Shown here piece by piece: positions 17,643 to 26,435 of a stretch of DNA of 64,000 nucleotides (position 1 is its first letter; every line of letters starts with the position of its first letter). The notes under the pieces were generated by a model. It saw only the letters and a program-made list of their open reading frames with translations. It was not told the DNA's origin and ran no database searches. Source of the stretch: Phreatobacter sp. (GTDB lineage Bacteria > Pseudomonadota > Alphaproteobacteria > Rhizobiales > Phreatobacteraceae); NCBI RefSeq assembly GCF_022843985.1, contig NZ_JALHMP010000002.1:178388-242387 (forward strand). Reading direction: 5' to 3'. The position numbers and the translations under genes are program-made.

Positions 17643-17715
17643 CAGCCTTGTCAGGAGACGGGGAACCTCCGGCAGACGCTTTTCCGAGTTCCACAGGCAG
17701 GAGCACGGGAGTCCT

Positions 17716-19044
17716 ATGAGGGAGCATTGGGGATCCACCGCCGGGTTCATCGTCGCCACGATCGGCGCGGCTGTCGGGCTCGGCAACATCTGGCGTTTCG
17801 CCTATGTCACTGGCGAGAATGGCGGCGCCGCTTTCCTGCTCGTCTACCTCGCATGTGTCGCGCTCATCGGCCTGCCGTTGATGATTGCAGAACTGGCGCT
17901 GGGGCGCAGGGCCAGCGCCGATGCCGTCACCGCCTTCCAGCCCGGCGCAGGCCCGTTGTGGCGCCACGCCGGTTGGGCCGGCGTCGTCGCGGCGGGACTG
18001 ATCCTGAGCTATTATGCCGTGATCGCCGGCTGGGCGCTGCGCTATGTCTTCGGCGCAGCAACAGGGGGGCTTTGGCAAGCCGATGCCGCCGGTTATGCCG
18101 CTTATTTCGAAGGGTTCATCGGCCATGGGATGGAGCCGGTCCTCTGGCAGGCGGCCATGCTGGCCGCAGCGGCGCTGGTTGTCAGCGGTGGTATCAAGGA
18201 CGGCATCGAGCGGTTGAACCGCTGGCTGATGCCCCTTTTGGCTGTGATCGTGGTTCTGCTCGCGGCCTTTGCGGTGACGCTGCCGGGCGGAATGCGCGGC
18301 GTCGCCTTCATCCTGTCCCCGGACTGGAGCGCCCTGTCGCGTCCGGCAGTCTATCTCAATGCCCTGGGCCAGGCCTTCTTCTCGCTCGGCGTCGGCATGG
18401 CCGTCTTCATCACCTATGCGGGCTATCTCGATCGGCGTACCAGCATTCCTCGCGCCGCTCTGGCCGTTGCGGCCGGCGACACGGCCTTCGCCATCGTGGC
18501 GGGGCTCGCCATCTTTCCGGCCGTCTTCGCCTTCGGTGGTGACCCGGCTGCAGGCCCCAAGCTCGCCTTCATCACGCTGCCACAGGTCTTCGCCCAGATG
18601 ACGGGAGGCATCGTGATCGGCCTCGTCTTCTTCCTGCTGCTGGCGGCTGCGGCGCTGACCTCCATGATGTCTCTGCTGGAGGTGCCCGTCTCGGTCCTGG
18701 TTCACCGCTGGCAGCTTTCGCGCGCCCGCGCGGTCACGATCGTGAGTCTGGCGGTCTTCCTGGCAGGGCTCCCGTCCGCGCTCAGCTATGGTCTTCTGCG
18801 GCACTGGTCGATCGGCGGGCTGCCGCTTCTGGACCTTGTCGATCAGACGACGTCCAACATCCTGCTGCCGCTGGCTGGGCTTGTCTGCGCCGTCTTCGTC
18901 GGATGGCGTCTCAAACCTGTGGTGGCGCTCACGAACGCCGATCTCGGCATGACTGGAGTGGGGTGGATCTGGCTGTGGCTTCTCAGGATTGTGGTGCCCG
19001 CCACGATCGTCGTCATTCTCCTGAGGTCATCGGCATGGCGGTAG
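17716..19044 (+). CDS. SNF (neurotransmitter:sodium symporter) family transporter
   Basis: A 442-residue protein with about 11-12 membrane segments. The N-terminus carries the family signature GAAVGLGNIWRFAY, in which the glycine-rich unwound part of helix 1 binds substrate and sodium; the common P in WRFPY is an A here. The second core motif region is AFFSLGVGMAVFITYAGY (helix 6). I use the ATG at 17716; an upstream in-frame start overlaps the GltS gene by 14 bases without a good ribosome-binding site. Bacterial members import amino acids such as tryptophan, tyrosine or leucine-like substrates with sodium. It is the second of three transporters in a row. Confidence 0.9.
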   Translation: MREHWGSTAGFIVATIGAAVGLGNIWRFAYVTGENGGAAFLLVYLACVALIGLPLMIAELALGRRASADAVTAFQPGAGPLWRHAGWAGVVAAGLILSYYAVIAGWALRYVFGAATGGLWQADAAGYAAYFEGFIGHGMEPVLWQAAMLAAAALVVSGGIKDGIERLNRWLMPLLAVIVVLLAAFAVTLPGGMRGVAFILSPDWSALSRPAVYLNALGQAFFSLGVGMAVFITYAGYLDRRTSIPRAALAVAAGDTAFAIVAGLAIFPAVFAFGGDPAAGPKLAFITLPQVFAQMTGGIVIGLVFFLLLAAAALTSMMSLLEVPVSVLVHRWQLSRARAVTIVSLAVFLAGLPSALSYGLLRHWSIGGLPLLDLVDQTTSNILLPLAGLVCAVFVGWRLKPVVALTNADLGMTGVGWIWLWLLRIVVPATIVVILLRSSAWR

Positions 19045-19105
19045 TCCCCGTCCAATCCAAGGCCAGAGACATCGGCGCAGCCTCCCATTCACGCGGCGTG
19101 AGATC

Positions 19106-20488
19106 ATGACCGGCATCCTTGTCGTGCTCGCCGCCCTCGCGGCCCTGGTCATCCTGACCTATCGCGGCGCCAGCTTGCTCCTGACTGCGCCCGCACTGGC
19201 AGTTCTCGCCGTATTGGTCGCGGAAGGCGGTCCGCTCCTCGCAACCTTCACGCAGGTCTTCATGCCCGCGGCCGGTCGTTTCATCATTCTCTATTTCCCG
19301 CTGTTCCTTCTCGGGGCCGTCTTCGGGAAACTGATGGAGGTGAGCGGCAGCGCGAACGTTCTGGCCGAGTCCCTGCGGGCACGCTTCGGCGCGCGGCACG
19401 CCATTCTCGCCGTGGTGATGTCCTGTGCCCTGTTGACCTATGGCGGCGTCTCCCTGTTCGTCGTCGCCTTCGCGGTCTGGCCCATCGCTTCAGTCCTTTT
19501 CGCTGATGCGCGCCTGCCGCGGGTTCTCATTCCCGCCACCATCGCGCTGGGGGCCTTCACCTTCACCATGACGGCGCTTCCGGGAACGCCGGCCATCCAG
19601 AACGCCATTCCGATGCCCTATTTCCACACAACGGCCTTCGCCGCGCCCGGGCTCGGCATCGTCGCCAGCCTGATCATGCTGAGCCTCGGTTGGTTGTGGC
19701 TCGAGCGCCGGGCGCGCAGTCTCGGGCCTGAGCCGGAGAATGCCCCGGCCCCGCGCCCTGATATGGAAGACGCGGTCGCCCGACCCACGCTGCTCGTCTC
19801 CCTTTTGCCCCTGGCCAGCGTCCTGGCGCTCAATGCAGCTTTTGCCTTCTGGCTGATCCCGGGTCTCGACGCCACCTACCTGGCCCTCCCGAAATACGGC
19901 TCCACCGACCTCGCGGCCGTGCGGGGGCTGTGGTCGATCATCGCGGCGCTCGTCTTGTCGTGCCTGGTGCTTGTCGCCATCCATTGGCGCAACCTGGCGG
20001 AGACGCTCACCGAGACCCTGGAGAACGGCGCGGCAGATTCGCTGAAACCGATCTTCAACACGGCGAGCCTTGTGGGGTTCGGCGCCGTCATCGCCTCCCT
20101 GGCGGCGTTTTCCGGGGTCCGCGATGGCCTGCTCGATCTGGGCGGAGGAAGCCCGCTGGTGTCGCTGGCCCTCGGAACCAGCCTTCTCGCCGGCCTGACG
20201 GGGTCGGCATCGGGAGGCATGAGCATCGCGCTCGAAAGCCTTGGCCACGCTTACCGCGAAATGGGGCTTGCGGCAGGTGTTTCACCTGACCTGATGCACA
20301 GGGTCACCAGCCTCGCCACCGGGAGCCTCGATGCTCTTCCCCACAATGGTGCAGTCGTCACCCTGCTGACCATCTGCGGTTTGACGCACCGGGAAGCCTA
20401 CGGCGACATCGCCGTGGTCGCCGTCATCGTGCCAACCGTGGCTCTGATTGCGGTGATCATCCTTGGGACCGTCTTCGGAAGCTTCTGA
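19106..20488 (+). CDS. GntP-family permease
   Basis: A 460-residue, strongly hydrophobic protein with about 12-14 membrane segments. The GntP features are the FIILYFPLFLLGAVFGKLME region, ALLTYGGVSLFVVAF, and the C-terminal TGSASGGMSIALESLG followed by DLMHRVTSLATGSLDALPHNGAVVT; the latter matches the conserved GntP signature. Relatives carry gluconate, fructuronate, glycerate or other hydroxy acids with protons. It closes the five-gene run that begins with the Kef antiporter; the next 600 bases are non-coding apart from tRNA sequence. Substrate unknown; in this setting a hydroxybutyrate-like acid linked to PHA turnover would be one testable idea. Confidence 0.9.
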   Translation: MTGILVVLAALAALVILTYRGASLLLTAPALAVLAVLVAEGGPLLATFTQVFMPAAGRFIILYFPLFLLGAVFGKLMEVSGSANVLAESLRARFGARHAILAVVMSCALLTYGGVSLFVVAFAVWPIASVLFADARLPRVLIPATIALGAFTFTMTALPGTPAIQNAIPMPYFHTTAFAAPGLGIVASLIMLSLGWLWLERRARSLGPEPENAPAPRPDMEDAVARPTLLVSLLPLASVLALNAAFAFWLIPGLDATYLALPKYGSTDLAAVRGLWSIIAALVLSCLVLVAIHWRNLAETLTETLENGAADSLKPIFNTASLVGFGAVIASLAAFSGVRDGLLDLGGGSPLVSLALGTSLLAGLTGSASGGMSIALESLGHAYREMGLAAGVSPDLMHRVTSLATGSLDALPHNGAVVTLLTICGLTHREAYGDIAVVAVIVPTVALIAVIILGTVFGSF

Positions 20489-20584
20489 TCGTCAAGAGAT
20501 CAAGCGCCCCTTGCCATGTTGAAGCGCCCCCGTTTTGCCGGCGGCCGGTTGTCTTGATTTCTGACGAATCCGCCGGAGCCAAGA

Positions 20585-20605
20585 GCGGACATTCTCAATG
20601 TCCGC
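20585..20605. repeat. Perfect 9-base inverted repeat downstream of the GntP gene
   Basis: GCGGACATT and AATGTCCGC are separated by CTC, giving a strong hairpin 97 bases after the permease stop. It lacks a T-tract, so it is not a classic terminator; it could stabilise the mRNA 3' end or be an operator. Confidence 0.6.
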
Positions 20606-20767
20606 GTGGGGCCCAGATGCTGCCCTTCCGGCAGTCGTTCAACGCCAAATGATGGGCGGTCGGTCTTGATCAGGCGGACCAGTTTTGTTGCGAAGGGCTG
20701 GTTCAACCGGCTCCAGGAGAACTGTGTCCCGATCAAGCGCGCAGAAGGAAGATAAATGCGGGGAAAA

Positions 20768-20842
20768 TGGTGGGCGATGCAGGGATTGAACCTGCGACCT
20801 TCCCCGTGTGAAGGGGACGCTCTCCCGCTGAGCTAATCGCCC
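20768..20842 (-). tRNA. tRNA-Val, anticodon CAC
   Basis: Read on the minus strand, the 75-base sequence folds as a full cloverleaf: acceptor GGGCGAT pairs with ATCGCCC, the D-arm is AGCTCAGCGGGAGAGC, the anticodon stem TCCCC/GGGGA encloses the loop TTCACAC with anticodon CAC at 20808-20810, the T-arm is GCAGG-TTCAATC-CCTGC, and the CCA end is encoded at 20768-20770. It decodes GUG. Confidence 0.97.
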
Positions 20843-20892
20843 GAATGGTTCACTTGAACCACGCAGAAACTTCTAACACATTGATCTCTAAA

Positions 20893-20943
20893 GGATCGGA
20901 ACTCCCGTGTGAAGGGAGTGCTCTCCCGCTGAGCTGCGCGACC
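20893..20943 (-). pseudogene. Truncated tRNA-Val(CAC) relic
   Basis: About 50 bases upstream of the intact tRNA gene, the minus strand repeats the 5' half of a valine tRNA: GGTCGCG, then AGCTCAGCGGGAGAGC, then an anticodon arm CTCCC-TTCACAC-GGGAG with the same CAC anticodon (20909-20911). The T-arm and the 3' acceptor strand are missing: after the anticodon stem the sequence runs into GATCCTTTAGAGATC. The stem differs from the intact copy by paired changes, so it derives from a separate tRNA-Val(CAC) gene rather than from recent copying. Confidence 0.75.
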
Positions 20944-21090
20944 TCGCCATCGACTGGCGAAGAGCCGCGTTCCTAGCGGCTCCTCCCGACCGGTGTCAAG
21001 AATCGAGATGGCTGAAACCGCGCCGGCGCATCTGACACCGAGGGCCTCCTGCCACCGTCGCCGCGCCGATGTCCCGGCGCCATCCGCGCC

Positions 21091-22422
21091 TCACGCCGCG
21101 GCGTCGATCGCCGCGTCCACCGCCTCGCCGAGGCGCTCGACGATGGCGTCGATGTCGGCGGCGGTGGCGATGAAGGGCGGGGCGAGCAGAACGTGGTCGC
21201 CGCGCGTCCCGTCGGCCGTCCCGCCGGAGGGATAGACCATCAACCCGCGCGCCATGGCCTCGGCCTTGATGCGCGCATGAAGCTTCAGGGCCGGATCGAA
21301 GCTTGCCTTGCTGTCGCGGTCAGCGACCAGTTCGACGGCCTGAAAGAGACCGCGGCCGCGGATGTCGCCGACATGGTGGTGGTTGCCGAAGCGCTCGCCC
21401 AGGCGGCGCGTCAGATGCGCGCCCTGCGCCTGCACATTGGCGAGGAGCCCGTCGCGCTTGATGACCTTCTGCACGGCCAGGCCCGCCGCGCAGGCGAGGG
21501 CGTGGCCGAGATAGGTGTGGCCGTGCTGGAACAGTTTCGAGCCGCGGTCGAAGGCCGCGAAGACCCGGTCGGCCACCAGCACCGCGCCGATCGGGGCGAA
21601 GCCGCCGCCGAGCCCCTTGGCGATGGTCATCAGATCGGGGGCGACGCCTTCCTGTTCGCAGGCATGCAGCGTGCCGGTGCGGCCCATGCCGCACATGACC
21701 TCGTCGAGGATCAGGAGGATGCCGTGCCGGTCGCAGATTTCGCGGACGGCGCAGAAATAGCCAGGCGGGGCGGTGATGGCGCCGCAGGTCGCCCCGCCCA
21801 CAGTCTCGGCAACGAAGGCGATGACACTGTCCGGCCCGAGCCGGTCGATCTCTCCCGCCAGTTCGGCGGCGAGGCGGGCGCCATAGGCCTCCGGCGTCTC
21901 GCCGGGTGACCGGCCGCGATAGTCATAGGCTGGCGAGACGTGGTGCGCCTCGATCAGCAGCGGCGCATATTGCACCCGCCGCGCCGCATTGTGGCCGATG
22001 GCGAGCGCCCCCAGCGTGTTGCCGTGATAGCTCTGCCGCCGGCCGATGAAATGCCGGCGCTGCGGCTGGCCGATCTCGACGAAATATTGCCGCGCCATCT
22101 TCAGCGCCGTCTCGATCGCCTCCGAGCCGCCGGAGAGGAAATAGACATGGCCCATGCCAGCCGGTGCATCGGCGACGAGGGTGGCCGCCAGTTCCTCGGC
22201 AACCGCGGTCGTGAAGAAGCTCGTATGGGCATAGGCGAGGCTGTCGAGCTGGGCATGCATGGCGGCCAGCACATCGGGATGGGAATGGCCCAGGCAGGAG
22301 ACCGCTGCCCCGCCCGAGGCGTCGAGATAGGCACGGCCCGCGGCATCGCGGATGACGAGGCCCGCGCCTGAAACGGCGACGGGGTAATCGTGGGCGAGGC
22401 TGCGGTGGAAGATCGACGTCAT
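21091..22422 (-). CDS. Class III aminotransferase
   Basis: A 443-residue PLP-dependent aminotransferase. It shows the N-terminal LDASGGAAVSCLGHSHP glycine-rich region, the cofactor phosphate segment FLSGGSEAIETALKMAR, the aspartate in ILDEVMCGMGRTG that contacts the pyridine ring, and the Schiff-base lysine in TIAKGLGGGFAPIGAV. The start at 22422 is where the conserved domain begins and is preceded by AAAGGA; an upstream in-frame extension is unlike the family. Its closest broad type is the omega-amino acid/pyruvate group of transaminases. It stands alone, divergent from a DUF2865 gene, so the substrate cannot be inferred from neighbours. Confidence 0.93.
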   Translation of the reverse strand: MTSIFHRSLAHDYPVAVSGAGLVIRDAAGRAYLDASGGAAVSCLGHSHPDVLAAMHAQLDSLAYAHTSFFTTAVAEELAATLVADAPAGMGHVYFLSGGSEAIETALKMARQYFVEIGQPQRRHFIGRRQSYHGNTLGALAIGHNAARRVQYAPLLIEAHHVSPAYDYRGRSPGETPEAYGARLAAELAGEIDRLGPDSVIAFVAETVGGATCGAITAPPGYFCAVREICDRHGILLILDEVMCGMGRTGTLHACEQEGVAPDLMTIAKGLGGGFAPIGAVLVADRVFAAFDRGSKLFQHGHTYLGHALACAAGLAVQKVIKRDGLLANVQAQGAHLTRRLGERFGNHHHVGDIRGRGLFQAVELVADRDSKASFDPALKLHARIKAEAMARGLMVYPSGGTADGTRGDHVLLAPPFIATAADIDAIVERLGEAVDAAIDAAA

Positions 22423-22609
22423 CGGCGGGTCCTTTCGGAACCATGGCGGCATGGAGCTATTTGGGCGCAGGGCTCGCCGTTCGGCAATGGCGCGGCAGGG
22501 ACGCTGGACTGCAGCGGCGCGCGTTCTGGCGAAGACCACGAAATTGAAATAGTTTTGCGGCTACATCCCACCGGCGCATGAGATGCTGGAACAGTCCGAA
22601 GGGGGACAC

Positions 22610-23983
22610 GTGCAGGTTCGTCGGGGGCCCAGGCGGGCGGTAGGGCTGGCTTTGGCGGGGGTGGCATTGGCCATCGCCGCCGAGATGGCGCAGCCATCGC
22701 CGGCCTTCGCACAGGCCCAGGCGGTTTGCGGCCAGATTCGCGCCCGGATCGCCCAGCTCGACCGCGCCCCTGCCGGCGGCGCGGTCAATCGCCGTTTCGC
22801 CGCGGCGGCCCGCAGCCAGCGGGCGGAGATTGCCAATGTCACCCGCGCCTATCAGGCCGCCGGCTGCGGTGGTTTCTTCCAGGGCGCCCAGTGCGCGGCT
22901 CTCGATGCCCGCCGCCGCCAGATGCAGGCCAATCTCGCCCAGCTTGAGGCCCAGGCGGGGGGAGGCGGGATGGAGACCGCCCAGCGGGCCCAGCAGCGGG
23001 CCCAACTCGTCGCCGCCTTCGATGCCAATGGCTGCCGCGGCGGCGGCCTGACGCGTGAGGCCGCCGCCCCGCCGCGTCCGGGCTTCTTCGGCTTCGGTGG
23101 GACGCCGGACCGGGATTTCCATCGCGAGTACCGCACGCCGGATTCGCGTCCCCAGACCGCCTATCGCGAAGGCGCGGAGCCGCAGCGTCCCGGCTTCGGC
23201 AATTTCATCGAGCACCTCTTCGGTGCCCGGCGCGACCCCCGCTTCGACGATGTCGCGCCCGTGCCCGAAGAGCAGTTGCGCCCCGGCGACGGCGATGCCC
23301 GCCCGCGCAATGTCGGCCACCGCGCCGTCTGCGTCCGGCTCTGCGACGGCGCCTTCTTCCCCATGACCTCCTCGCCGCGGCCGGGGGTGCAACTCGGTCA
23401 GGAGGAGCTCTGCCAGATGCAGTGCCCCGGCGCCGAGGTCGCGCTCTACCGCATGCGCGACGACCAGATCGAGAATGCCGTGTCGATGGACGGCGCTCCC
23501 TACACGGCGCTGCCCAATGCGCTGCGCTTCCGCCAGCGCTTCGACGCCGCCTGCACCTGCCGGCCGCGCAACGGCTCCTGGGCGCAGGCCTTCTCCAACC
23601 GCGCCGATCCGACCCTGCGCTCCGGCGACCAGGTGATCTCCGCCGAGCAGGCGCGCCTTCTCTCCATGCCTGCCGAGCAGCGGCAGGCGGTGCGCGAGGA
23701 GATCGCCTCGGAGCAGCGCGCCCGGCGCGAGGCCGAGCGGCTGGAGCGGCTCGACCGGGCGCGTGGCCGCGACGGTACGCCCCGCCCCACCATCGGTCTC
23801 GACGGCACCATCCGCGCACCCGCCGAGCCCGAACCGCTGGAGATCCGCGGCACGACGCCGGAGGGCCTTCAGCTGCCGACCCCGTCGACCGGCGACCCTG
23901 AGCCGGACCGCCGCAACATCCGCGTCATCGGCCCACTCTACGCCCCCCGCGCCGATACGCCGGCCGCTCCCAGCGGCGGCTGA
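22610..23983 (+). CDS. DUF2865 domain secreted protein
   Basis: About 457 residues. From a GTG at 22610 (GGGGGA just upstream) the protein begins with a basic start, an alanine-rich hydrophobic core and a PAFAQ cleavage site; an ATG 27 bases upstream is an alternative. Residues about 30-130 are helical with paired cysteines (VCGQIRARI, AAGCGGFFQGAQC). The DUF2865 core follows HRAVCVRLCDGAFFPMTSSP and includes a CQMQCPGAEV and a CTCRPR, so six or more cysteines may pair. This family is restricted mainly to Rhizobiales and has no known function. The C-terminus is a long charged, proline-rich tail. Confidence 0.85.
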   Translation: MQVRRGPRRAVGLALAGVALAIAAEMAQPSPAFAQAQAVCGQIRARIAQLDRAPAGGAVNRRFAAAARSQRAEIANVTRAYQAAGCGGFFQGAQCAALDARRRQMQANLAQLEAQAGGGGMETAQRAQQRAQLVAAFDANGCRGGGLTREAAAPPRPGFFGFGGTPDRDFHREYRTPDSRPQTAYREGAEPQRPGFGNFIEHLFGARRDPRFDDVAPVPEEQLRPGDGDARPRNVGHRAVCVRLCDGAFFPMTSSPRPGVQLGQEELCQMQCPGAEVALYRMRDDQIENAVSMDGAPYTALPNALRFRQRFDAACTCRPRNGSWAQAFSNRADPTLRSGDQVISAEQARLLSMPAEQRQAVREEIASEQRARREAERLERLDRARGRDGTPRPTIGLDGTIRAPAEPEPLEIRGTTPEGLQLPTPSTGDPEPDRRNIRVIGPLYAPRADTPAAPSGG

Positions 23984-24045
23984 CCTCCCGGGCGCGCACC
24001 GGGCCGTCTCGACCCGCATCGCCGCCGAACCCGAGAAAGTGCCTC

Positions 24046-24360
24046 ATGGATCTCGTTCTCAACGGTCTCGTCTGGCTCGCGCTGATCGGTGCGACCGCCT
24101 GGCTCCTGTCCTTCTGGCCGCGCTGGGTGGCCGACGAACTCAGCGTGCCGGCGCGCCAGATGCTCCTGCGGCCGTGGATGCGGGGCCTTGCTCCCTACCG
24201 GAGCCGCTGGCCCTTCGTGTCGCTCGCCTTCTACGCGCATTTGTGGCGCCGCAGCCGCATCCTGGAATTCGTCCTTGCTGTGATCTTCTTCTTCTCGGCC
24301 TTCCGCATCGCCAGTGCCATCTTCAAGACGGCAAGCGCCGTCATGCGGACCGGCAGCTGA
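24046..24360 (+). CDS. Small membrane protein, function unknown
   Basis: A 104-residue protein with an N-terminal helix (LVLNGLVWLALIGATAWLLSF) and a C-terminal helix (ILEFVLAVIFFFSAFRIASAIF) joined by a basic, tryptophan-rich loop. It lies 62 bases after the DUF2865 gene and 88 bases before the monooxygenase gene on the same strand, so it may be co-transcribed with either. I recognise no family. Codon use is like its neighbours, which supports it being real. Confidence 0.6.
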   Translation: MDLVLNGLVWLALIGATAWLLSFWPRWVADELSVPARQMLLRPWMRGLAPYRSRWPFVSLAFYAHLWRRSRILEFVLAVIFFFSAFRIASAIFKTASAVMRTGS

Positions 24361-24448
24361 GCGGCTGAGCGGCGGAGTGGACGGGGGCCCCTGCCTCGGT
24401 CAGAACAGGCGGAAACGGTTTCAGAAGAAACCATTCGGGAGGCCCGCC

Positions 24449-26335
24449 ATGCTGATTGCCGCACCGGACGCTTTGCCGCTTCGCTTCGCCTATCGGCGCC
24501 ATCCGGATCAGTCCGCCGCAATACCCGCGCGCCATCCCGTCGTCATCGTCGGCGCCGGACCCGTTGGCCTGTCGCTGGCCATCGATCTCGCTCTCGCCGG
24601 CAGGGCCAGCGTCGTCCTCGATGATGCCGACCGCATCGGCGAGGGCAGCCGTGCCATCTGCTTTGCCAAGCGGACGCTGGAGATCTTCGACCGGCTGGGG
24701 ATCGGTGAGGCGCTGGTTGCCAAGGGCGTGACGTGGCAGCGCGGCCGCGTCTTCCTGGGCGAGCGCGAACTCTACGATTTCGACCTGCTGCCGGAGACCG
24801 GCCATCGCCGTCCTGCCTTCATCAATATCCAGCAATTCCATGTCGAGGCAGCGCTGGTGGCGCGCGCCCTGCAATTCGCCGACCTCATCGACCTGCGCTG
24901 GCTGAATCGTGTCGACGCCATCGCCCCGCAGGGCGATGGCGCCATCCTGACCGTCGGGACGCCGGACGGCCCTTACCGCATCGCCGCCGACTGGGTGATC
25001 GCCTGCGACGGTTCTCGCTCGCCGATCCGCTCCATGATGGGGCTCGACTTTGCCGGCGAGGTCTTCGACGACCGGTTCCTCATCGCCGATGTGAAGATGA
25101 CGGCGGACTTTCCGACGGAACGCTGGTTCTGGTTCCAGCCGCCCTTTCATGCGGGACAGTCGGCCCTGCTGCACAAGCAGCCGGACGATGTCTGGCGCAT
25201 CGACCTGCAACTCGGTCGCGATGCCGATGCCGAGCTGGAGAAGCGGCCGGAAAATGTCATCCCGCGCATTCGCCGCATGCTCGGCCACGATGCCTTCACG
25301 CTCGAATGGGTGTCGGTCTACACCTTCCAGTGCCGCCGGCTCGCCCGTTTCATCCATGGCCGGGTGATCTTCGCCGGCGATGCGGCCCACCAGGTGTCGC
25401 CCTTCGGAGCCCGGGGTGCCAATTCCGGGATTCAGGACGCCGAGAACCTCGCGTGGAAGCTGGCGCTGGTTCTGCGCGGCGAGGCGGGACCTGGCCTGCT
25501 GGCCACCTATGACGCCGAGCGCGGCGCCGCGGCTGACGAGAACATCCTGAACTCGACGCGCGCCACCGATTTCATCGCGCCGCCGTCGCCGGGCGAGCGG
25601 ACCATCCGCGATGCCGCACTGGCGCTGGCTGCCCGGGCGGCTTTCGCGCGGCGCCTGGTCAATTCCGGTCGACTCTCCACCCCGACGACTTATGCCAGCG
25701 CGCTTTCGACACCGGACGAGGATGTCTGGGCCGGCACGGCCCGCCTCGGCGCCCCCGTTCCCGATCTGCCGCTCATGCGTCCCGACGGCCGGCAAACCCA
25801 CCTCACCGCGCTCGCCGCGGGCCGCTTTACCCTGATCACGATGGGAGGGCCCGGCATTGCGGTTCCCGGCTGTGACCTCCTGACGATCGGACCGGACCTG
25901 CACGATGCCGACGGACTCTTCGCCCGGCGCTTCGACGCCACACCGGGTGCGGGCTTCCTGCTGCGCCCCGACGGACATCTGGCGGCACGCTGGCGCAGCC
26001 CCGATGCCGCGAAGGTCGAAGATGCGATACGGCGCGCAAAGGGATTCCTTCACAAGGACTTGGCCGATCGCGCTGCATCGGAATCAGCGTCTGAACAGGC
26101 TGAATCTCAGCATGAGGGCCGATCCGCAACGCCGCTGGTGACCGACAACCGTTTCGCCGACCCCGATGCCGCCCTGCGCATTCTGGCCGATGCCCACAGG
26201 CCCCTTTCGGAGAGCGCCAGCGTCGCCTTCAACGCCCGGCTGGTGCTGATCCTCGCCAACCATGTGGGGGATCAGGCCGTGCTGGCAGAGGCCGTGGCCC
26301 TGGCACGCCGGGCCCTCGATCCCGAGGCTTCCTGA
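24449..26335 (+). CDS. FAD-dependent aromatic monooxygenase (PHBH-type) with DUF2783-like tail
   Basis: A 628-residue protein. The ATG at 24449 follows GGGAGG by six bases. Residues about 30-60 hold the FAD-binding GxGxxG motif VIVGAGPVGLSLAIDLALAG; the DG fingerprint is WVIACDGSRSPIR; the second FAD motif is VIFAGDAAHQVSPFGARGANSGIQDAENLAWKL, shown here only by its ends. This is the MhpA/PHBH class that hydroxylates phenolic rings using NAD(P)H and oxygen. A thioredoxin-like segment follows at about 440-545. The last 60 residues (FADPDAALRILADAHRPLSE...ARLVLILANHVGD) match my memory of the small DUF2783 proteins that usually sit as a separate gene beside such oxidoreductases, so this looks like a fusion. 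Substrate unknown. Confidence 0.85.
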   Translation: MLIAAPDALPLRFAYRRHPDQSAAIPARHPVVIVGAGPVGLSLAIDLALAGRASVVLDDADRIGEGSRAICFAKRTLEIFDRLGIGEALVAKGVTWQRGRVFLGERELYDFDLLPETGHRRPAFINIQQFHVEAALVARALQFADLIDLRWLNRVDAIAPQGDGAILTVGTPDGPYRIAADWVIACDGSRSPIRSMMGLDFAGEVFDDRFLIADVKMTADFPTERWFWFQPPFHAGQSALLHKQPDDVWRIDLQLGRDADAELEKRPENVIPRIRRMLGHDAFTLEWVSVYTFQCRRLARFIHGRVIFAGDAAHQVSPFGARGANSGIQDAENLAWKLALVLRGEAGPGLLATYDAERGAAADENILNSTRATDFIAPPSPGERTIRDAALALAARAAFARRLVNSGRLSTPTTYASALSTPDEDVWAGTARLGAPVPDLPLMRPDGRQTHLTALAAGRFTLITMGGPGIAVPGCDLLTIGPDLHDADGLFARRFDATPGAGFLLRPDGHLAARWRSPDAAKVEDAIRRAKGFLHKDLADRAASESASEQAESQHEGRSATPLVTDNRFADPDAALRILADAHRPLSESASVAFNARLVLILANHVGDQAVLAEAVALARRALDPEAS

Positions 26336-26435
26336 GAAGCCGCGACCGCGGCGTTGAGCTCGCGACCAGACATCATCACGTCCGGGCGGCTGATCGCAGG
26401 AGAGGTACTGAAGCAGCGGAAGATGGGCGGGCTTC

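Noticed and set aside
20500..20736. 78-residue minus-strand frame between GntP and the tRNA
   Set aside because: No hydrophobic or domain pattern, poor start and it contains the hairpin; not supported as coding.
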